A stretch of 64,000 bases of DNA from Pelomonas saccharophila_A (GTDB lineage: Bacteria > Pseudomonadota > Gammaproteobacteria > Burkholderiales > Burkholderiaceae_C), in assembly GCF_031458095.1 (NCBI RefSeq), contig NZ_JAVDXU010000001.1:1674001-1738000 (forward strand), written 5' to 3'. Under the pieces are notes generated by a model. It was given only the letters and a program-made list of their open reading frames with translations. It was not told the origin of the DNA and did not search any database. Below are positions 59,550-64,000 of this stretch, piece by piece. Position 1 is the first letter of the stretch; each line of letters starts with the position of its first letter. The translations under genes and the position numbers were made by a program.

Positions 59550-61379
59550 ATGAACACGACGACAAGCGCGCGCCCGCCCTGGACGCGCTGGCTGGCCGCA
59601 GGCCTGCTCGCCGCCTGCGCACCCGCGATGGCGGCCTTCAGCATCACCACCGTGCACGACAGCGGCAATGCCGCCAAGCCGCAATACATCATCGACACCG
59701 ATGGCGGCCTCGTGTTCAAGGTGCGCGCCTATGACAACGGCGCCAGCACCACGTCGGCGGGCGACATCTCCAGCCTGGTCTACAAGGGCGTGGAGTACGC
59801 CGACCCGGCACGCGGCACCCAGCTGAACTCGGGCGCGGACTGGCTCTACACCAACGTCAGCGCGCTGACCGTCAAGGCCGAGCTCGTCGACGCCAACGGC
59901 GTGGCCACGCCCGCCGCCAACATCAACGGCGGCGTCGTCACCGGCAGCGACTACATCAAGATCACGCTGACCAGCACCAGCACCAAGGGCGGCGTGCTGA
60001 CCCACTACTACCTCGTCAGGAAGGGCCAGCCCCATATCCACATGGGCACCCACTTCACCGAGGAACCCGACGTGCACGGCCTGGTGCGCTTCATCGCCCG
60101 CGTGCCCATCGCCAAGCTGCCCAGTGGCGGCCCGGCCAGCACGGCCGGCGGCCTCGTCAGCTACAACGGCGCCAACTTCTGGGCCGAAGACCTGCGCGGC
60201 ACCAGTGGCGCCATCGAGTCGGCCGACGTGTTCGGCTTCACCGCGCCCGATGCGCGCGCCGGCGAGTCGCGCTCCAAGCACTACTCCAACCGCCGCCTCA
60301 AGGACTGGCAGATCCTCGGTGGCACCGGCCCCGGCGTCGGCCTCTGGTTCTGGCGCGACAACCATGAGGGCGACTCGGGCGGCCCGTTCTACCGCAGCCT
60401 GCTGCAGCAGATCACCGACACCACCAACGAGCTGACCTATATGGTCAATTACGGCGAGGCCCAGACCGAGGCCTTCCGCCTTGGCATCCTGAACACCTAC
60501 ATCCTGATGTTCACCGACGGTGCGCTGCCGACGGTGCGCCCGGACACGAGCTGGTACGGCGCGCTGAACCTGGTGGGCTATGTGCCGCCGGTGGGCCGCG
60601 GTTCGGTCAGCGTGGCCGGCCTCAACGGCCGCGTCGCGGGCGTGCCCTACACGGCGGGCTTCGCCAACAGCAAGGCGCAGTACTGGGTGGATGCCGATCC
60701 GGCCGACGGCCATTTCACGGCCGAAGGCATGCTGCCGGGCGTCTACACCATGACCATCTACAAGGGCGAGCTGGAAGTGCAGACCGCCCAGGTCACCGTG
60801 ACGGCCAATGCCAATTACGCGCTGAACCCCATCACCATCACCGCCGACCCTGCCGCCACGCCGGCCCTCTGGCGCATCGGCCAGTGGGACGGCTCGCCGC
60901 AGGAGTTCATCAACGGCGACAAGCTGACCTTCATGCATCCGGGTGACGTGCGCATGGCGTCGTGGAATGTCGGGCCCTTCGTCATCGGCCAGTCCAATGC
61001 CGCGACGCAATGGCCGGCCTACCAATGGAAGGACGTCAACAACGGCCTGCAGGTGCGCTTCATGCTCAAGCGAGGCCAGAACGCGGCGCCGCTGCGGCTG
61101 CGCGTCGGGCTCACGGCCGACTTCGCCGGCGCCCGCCCCCAGGTCAGCGTCAACAGCTGGACGTCGGCCATTCCCCCGGCGCCGCCCAAGGTGTCGCGCA
61201 ACATGACGGTGGGCACGTACCGCGGCGTGAACCGCATCTACAACTTCGACATCCCGGCCAGCCAACTGGTCGTCGGCACCAATGTGCTGACCATCAACAC
61301 GGTCAGCGGCACCGCCGGCGCGCGCTTCCTCAGCCCCAGCATCTCCTTCGATGCCATCGACCTCATCCAGCTGCCCTGA
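59550..61379 (+). CDS. Secreted PL4 rhamnogalacturonan endolyase
   Basis: 609 aa. A Sec signal (WLAAGLLAACAPAMAAF) precedes an N-terminal catalytic super-sandwich (FSITTVHDSGNAAKPQYIID ... HYYLVRKGQPHIHMGTHFTEEP ... GLWFWRDNHEGDSGGPFY), a FnIII-like middle (GSVSVAGLNGRVAG ... GHFTAEGMLPGVYTM) and a C-terminal CBM-like jelly roll (WRIGQWDGSPQEF ... RFLSPSISFDAIDLIQL). This is the PL4 layout. It should cut the RG-I backbone by beta-elimination. A GGAG ribosome site precedes the ATG. It is probably outside or on the surface. Confidence 0.88.
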   Translation: MNTTTSARPPWTRWLAAGLLAACAPAMAAFSITTVHDSGNAAKPQYIIDTDGGLVFKVRAYDNGASTTSAGDISSLVYKGVEYADPARGTQLNSGADWLYTNVSALTVKAELVDANGVATPAANINGGVVTGSDYIKITLTSTSTKGGVLTHYYLVRKGQPHIHMGTHFTEEPDVHGLVRFIARVPIAKLPSGGPASTAGGLVSYNGANFWAEDLRGTSGAIESADVFGFTAPDARAGESRSKHYSNRRLKDWQILGGTGPGVGLWFWRDNHEGDSGGPFYRSLLQQITDTTNELTYMVNYGEAQTEAFRLGILNTYILMFTDGALPTVRPDTSWYGALNLVGYVPPVGRGSVSVAGLNGRVAGVPYTAGFANSKAQYWVDADPADGHFTAEGMLPGVYTMTIYKGELEVQTAQVTVTANANYALNPITITADPAATPALWRIGQWDGSPQEFINGDKLTFMHPGDVRMASWNVGPFVIGQSNAATQWPAYQWKDVNNGLQVRFMLKRGQNAAPLRLRVGLTADFAGARPQVSVNSWTSAIPPAPPKVSRNMTVGTYRGVNRIYNFDIPASQLVVGTNVLTINTVSGTAGARFLSPSISFDAIDLIQLP

Positions 61380-61383
61380 CATC

Positions 61384-62049
61384 ATGAAAACCCGACTCCT
61401 TTCGCTGATCGCCGCCCTGTTCGCCGCACCGGCCATGGCTTCGGTCGTCCAGACCACCGGCGTCGGCAGCGCCACGCCGGGTGCAGCCCACCTGACCTAC
61501 GCCGCCGACTTCACGGCCAACGTCAACCTCGACAGCCCCTGGTCGGAAGGCGGCCTGCTGTTCAGCCACACCGGCCTGGCCAACGACAACGGCGGCTGCG
61601 GCTATGCCGGTGGCAACTGCGTGGACCTCAATGCCGGCGAGAGCTACAGCCAGTCCTTCTCAGGCAACTACTTCGCCACCGCGGGCATGAACGCCTATCT
61701 GTCCATCCGCAGCGCGGCGCGCGACCTCAACGGCATTGAGTTCGCCGTCGATTCGGGCTACGCCAGCATCTATCTGATGTGGCAGACCTGGCTGGACGGC
61801 GTGCAGACCGGCACCGGCCGCGTGTCCCTCGGCGCAGCAGGCATCGGTGGCGTGCTGGGGCTGAGCGATCTCGTCGGCTTTGACGAAGTTCGCGTCTATG
61901 CCTTCGACAGCGCGACCGACACGAGTGGCTACAGCGTGCCGGCCATCGACAGCGTGCGGGCCTTCAGCATTCCGGAGCCGGGCTCGCTGGCCCTGACCGC
62001 GCTGGCCGGCCTGGGTGTCGCCGGCATGCGCCGTCGCCGGCGCGGCTGA
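61384..62049 (+). CDS. PEP-CTERM sorting-signal protein
   Basis: 221 aa. Sec signal (RLLSLIAALFAAPAMA), a beta-rich body with two Cys (GGCGYAGGNC) and the C-terminal triad IPEPGSLAL, a hydrophobic helix and MRRRRRG. It should be processed by exosortase and transferred to the surface or exopolysaccharide. It starts 4 bp after the PL4 stop, so is coexpressed with it; a polysaccharide-binding or display role is inference. Confidence 0.85.
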   Translation: MKTRLLSLIAALFAAPAMASVVQTTGVGSATPGAAHLTYAADFTANVNLDSPWSEGGLLFSHTGLANDNGGCGYAGGNCVDLNAGESYSQSFSGNYFATAGMNAYLSIRSAARDLNGIEFAVDSGYASIYLMWQTWLDGVQTGTGRVSLGAAGIGGVLGLSDLVGFDEVRVYAFDSATDTSGYSVPAIDSVRAFSIPEPGSLALTALAGLGVAGMRRRRRG

Positions 62050-62066
62050 TCGTCAGCGCTCAAGTC

Positions 62067-62098
62067 AAAGGGCCGGTCTCGCGAGAGACCGGCCCTTT
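62067..62098. terminator. Bidirectional terminator
   Basis: A 14-bp perfect stem (AAAGGGCCGGTCTC and its complement) with a GCGA loop and flanking T tract, midway between the convergent PEP-CTERM gene and the FGGY kinase gene. Confidence 0.85.
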
Positions 62099-62102
62099 TC
62101 GT

Positions 62103-63485
62103 TCAATGCGCGCCGGCCTGCGTTCGCCAGGCGTCGCGGTAGGCCCGCCAGCCCATCGGGTTCAGCGCTGCCACCGGCTCGCCGGCCGGCTCGGGCGCAG
62201 TGCCCCAGGCATCCAGCAGCCAAGCACCGCAGGTCGTGCCGCTGCTGTCATCCGACACACTCACATCGCGGCCCTCACGCAGGCCGGCCAGCAGCGGGCC
62301 GAACCAGGGATTGGCCGTGAAGGCGCCTTCCACGACGACGCGGCCCTCGGCGCCGAGGGCGTTCAGGCAGTGGTCGGTCATCAGCACGACGTAGAGGGTG
62401 GCCAGCGCCGCCTGCTCGGCGGGCGTGGCCGGTGCGGGGCCGGCGATGCGGCCGGCCTGACCGGCGAGGGGGCCGCCGGTCTCGGCAAAGCAGGGCAAGG
62501 CCAGGCTGCGCTGGGCGATCAGCTTCTCGACCTCCGCCTGCCCGAAAGCTGCCGGCCGGGCACCGGCGATGGCACCGAACTCGCGTCCGCCCATGAAGCG
62601 CATGCAGGGCACGGCGTCGCCGAAGACATCGCAGTTGGCCAGCATGTCCTGGGCTTCGACAAGCGGCCGCGTCGCCGATCCCAGGGCCGCGGCAATGACC
62701 CAGGTGCCGGTGGACAGCACCGTGCAGGGGCCGCTCTGTTGCAGCGTCAGCAGATGGCGCAGCAGCGACGCATTGCTGTCGTGGATGCCGCAGACGATCT
62801 CGCAGTCTGCGGGCAAGCCGGTATCGGCCGCCAGTTCCGGCCTCAGCTTGCCGAGCCGCGCCCAGGCATCGCGCCGGGGCGGGAACAGGGGTTCCCAACC
62901 CAGCCTTTCGACCAGGCTGGACCACCGCGCCACCCGGGGCCGCCACAGATCGGTGTGGCAGCCCAGGGACGTCACCTCGCTGGCCGCGACGCCGCAGAAG
63001 CGCCAGGCCCAGTATTGCGGATACATCAGCACATGCGTGGCGCGGGCGACCTCGGCAGGAAAGCGCGCCTGCAGCCAGTCCAGCTGGCGGCCGAGGTTCA
63101 GCCCCGCCGGCAATTGCGGCGAGCCGCTTTCCTCGAAGGAAGGACGCAGCGATTCGTAGCGCGCCGCGTCGGTCGCGTCACCCGGCACATGCTCGTAGTC
63201 GAGCACCGGCAGCACCAGGCCCGCGTTGTCGACCAGCGCCGCCGTGGCGCCATGCGTGACCGGCACGATGGCGCGGATCTGCGCCAGCGCTGACAGCCCG
63301 CGCAACTCACCCAGCATCCAGCTCCACAGCCTGTCGGTGTCGTGGTGGGGATAGGGGCCATCGCGGCGCACGGTGTTGGGCGTGCGCCGCTCGGCCAGCG
63401 TCTTGCCGGCCGCATCGATCAGGGTGAGCTTGGCGTTGGTCTTGCCGATGTCGAGGACAACAGTGCCGGGCGACGCAGCGCTCAA
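62103..63485 (-). CDS. FGGY-family carbohydrate kinase (rhamnulokinase-like)
   Basis: 460 aa sugar kinase of the actin/hexokinase fold. VVLDIGKTNAKLTLIDAAGK is the phosphate-1 motif, DIGK with the Lys typical of this subgroup; CHTDLWRP and GIHDSNASLLRHLL (Asp base) and VLSTGTWVIA (phosphate-2) follow. It resembles the RhaK-type kinases of rhamnose catabolism, which suits the locus, but fuculose or xylulose kinases cannot be excluded. The start is a TTG at 63485 that overlaps the regulator stop (TTGA). Confidence 0.82.
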   Translation of the reverse strand: MSAASPGTVVLDIGKTNAKLTLIDAAGKTLAERRTPNTVRRDGPYPHHDTDRLWSWMLGELRGLSALAQIRAIVPVTHGATAALVDNAGLVLPVLDYEHVPGDATDAARYESLRPSFEESGSPQLPAGLNLGRQLDWLQARFPAEVARATHVLMYPQYWAWRFCGVAASEVTSLGCHTDLWRPRVARWSSLVERLGWEPLFPPRRDAWARLGKLRPELAADTGLPADCEIVCGIHDSNASLLRHLLTLQQSGPCTVLSTGTWVIAAALGSATRPLVEAQDMLANCDVFGDAVPCMRFMGGREFGAIAGARPAAFGQAEVEKLIAQRSLALPCFAETGGPLAGQAGRIAGPAPATPAEQAALATLYVVLMTDHCLNALGAEGRVVVEGAFTANPWFGPLLAGLREGRDVSVSDDSSGTTCGAWLLDAWGTAPEPAGEPVAALNPMGWRAYRDAWRTQAGAH

Positions 63486-64000
63486 GAGACCAGCCCCGCG
63501 TGCCGGTGGTAAGCGCCCGACTCCAGCACGGCCGCGTAGTCATGCGAGCTCATGGCCGAAGCCTCCACCACCCGGGGGTCCACCGCTTCGGGCTCCACGG
63601 TGATGACGCGCACGCCGTAATGCTCCAGCAACTGCACGGCGCTGTCCGACGCGCCGGTATCGGTGATGACGGTGGAGACGCGGTTCAGGCCGCACAGCAC
63701 CAGGCCGGCCTTGCGCTGGAACTTGGAACTGTCCACCAGCACGACCAGCTCCTCGGCCTGGCCGATCAGGCGCTTCTCGGCCTGGATCAGCAGCGGGTCG
63801 GCCTCCATCAGGCCCAGGATGGACAGGCCATAGACGCCCATGAACATCTTGGCCGCGTAATGGTGCTGGGCGACGTCGTTCTCGAAGGGGCTGAGGATGA
63901 CGTTCTGCTCGCGATAGACCTTGCCGCCGGGCAGGATGATTTCGTTGTCGCTGGTGACGAGCAGGCGCTCGGCCATCAGGAAGGAGTTGGTGAGAATCTT
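63482..64000 (-). CDS. DeoR/GlpR-family regulator, C-terminal part (5' end off the window)
   Basis: Only the effector-binding DeoRC portion is visible (at least 172 residues), since the frame runs off the right edge. The phrases VTSDNEIILPGGKVY, GVYGLSILGLMEAD and ELVVLVDSSKFQRKAGLVLCGL are typical; the N-terminal HTH is outside. It probably senses a sugar phosphate and controls the kinase and the RG-I genes. It is coupled to the kinase gene. Confidence 0.85.
   Translation of the reverse strand, partial: KILTNSFLMAERLLVTSDNEIILPGGKVYREQNVILSPFENDVAQHHYAAKMFMGVYGLSILGLMEADPLLIQAEKRLIGQAEELVVLVDSSKFQRKAGLVLCGLNRVSTVITDTGASDSAVQLLEHYGVRVITVEPEAVDPRVVEASAMSSHDYAAVLESGAYHRHAGLVS

Noticed and set aside
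59460..61475. 671-codon frame antisense to the PL4 gene
   Set aside because: No motifs; the PL4 gene carries signal peptide and domains.

Overview
The window is very GC-rich (roughly two thirds G+C), densely coded chromosomal DNA. Gene content points to a betaproteobacterium of the order Burkholderiales, most likely the Roseateles/Pelomonas/Rubrivivax/Leptothrix neighbourhood. The signs are a pilGHIJ-chpA twitching cluster, an accBC-prmA-DUF3426 block, ffh-ccsA-PP0621-pilSR order, class Ia nrdAB beside a Lys/Ala/Pro histone-like gene, and a PEP-CTERM protein. I cannot fix the genus from sequence reading alone. No tRNA, rRNA, CRISPR array, transposase or phage gene was seen.

Layout. (1) 1-12.3 kb, minus strand: rubredoxin, then pilG-pilH-pilI-pilJ-chpA (chemosensory control of type IV pili), then a GGDEF diguanylate cyclase and a CHASE3 histidine kinase cut by the left edge. 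(2) 12.5-16.1 kb, plus: thiD, hemL, mpl. (3) 16.15-16.68 kb: no gene, but a 0.54 kb nested imperfect palindrome. (4) 16.7-20 kb, minus: hotdog thioesterase and a large secreted zinc metalloprotease. (5) 20-31.4 kb, plus: yqiA-like esterase, SDR reductase, RNB-domain ribonuclease carrying an in-frame REP-like insertion, TonB-like protein, aroE, mtgA, a conserved unknown, a TlpA-like thioredoxin, aroQ, accB, accC, prmA, DUF3426 protein. (6) 31.7-41.6 kb, minus: AlgP-like protein, nrdB, nrdA (with paired NrdR boxes on its promoter), pilR, pilS, PP0621 protein, ccsA-like protein. (7) 41.6-47.3 kb: ffh, a DUF2726-like protein, LysE exporter, NAD-dependent epimerase, LysR regulator, ftsY.

(8) 47.4-64 kb is an accessory carbohydrate locus, best read as a rhamnogalacturonan-I (pectin hairy region) utilisation system. 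It holds a secreted GH43-like/GH35 fusion, a cytoplasmic GH105 unsaturated rhamnogalacturonyl hydrolase, a GPH/MFS sugar transporter, a Tat-exported PL26/YetA-like exo-lyase, a CE12-type acetylesterase, a serine hydrolase, a secreted PL4 rhamnogalacturonan endolyase and a PEP-CTERM protein. On the opposite strand are an FGGY sugar kinase and a DeoR-type regulator cut by the right edge. The inferred flow is outside cleavage by PL4, deacetylation by CE12, removal of galactose (and perhaps arabinose) branches by the GH fusion, exo-cleavage by the PL26-like enzyme, import by the transporter, final hydrolysis by GH105, then phosphorylation of a released sugar. It has no SusCD pair and no TonB-dependent receptor in the window.

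The most notable non-coding signals are the NrdR box pair and promoter upstream of nrdA, the nested palindrome at 16.15-16.68 kb, the REP-like insertion inside the RNB gene, and a dispersed-type inverted repeat that encodes the signal peptide of the acetylesterase.
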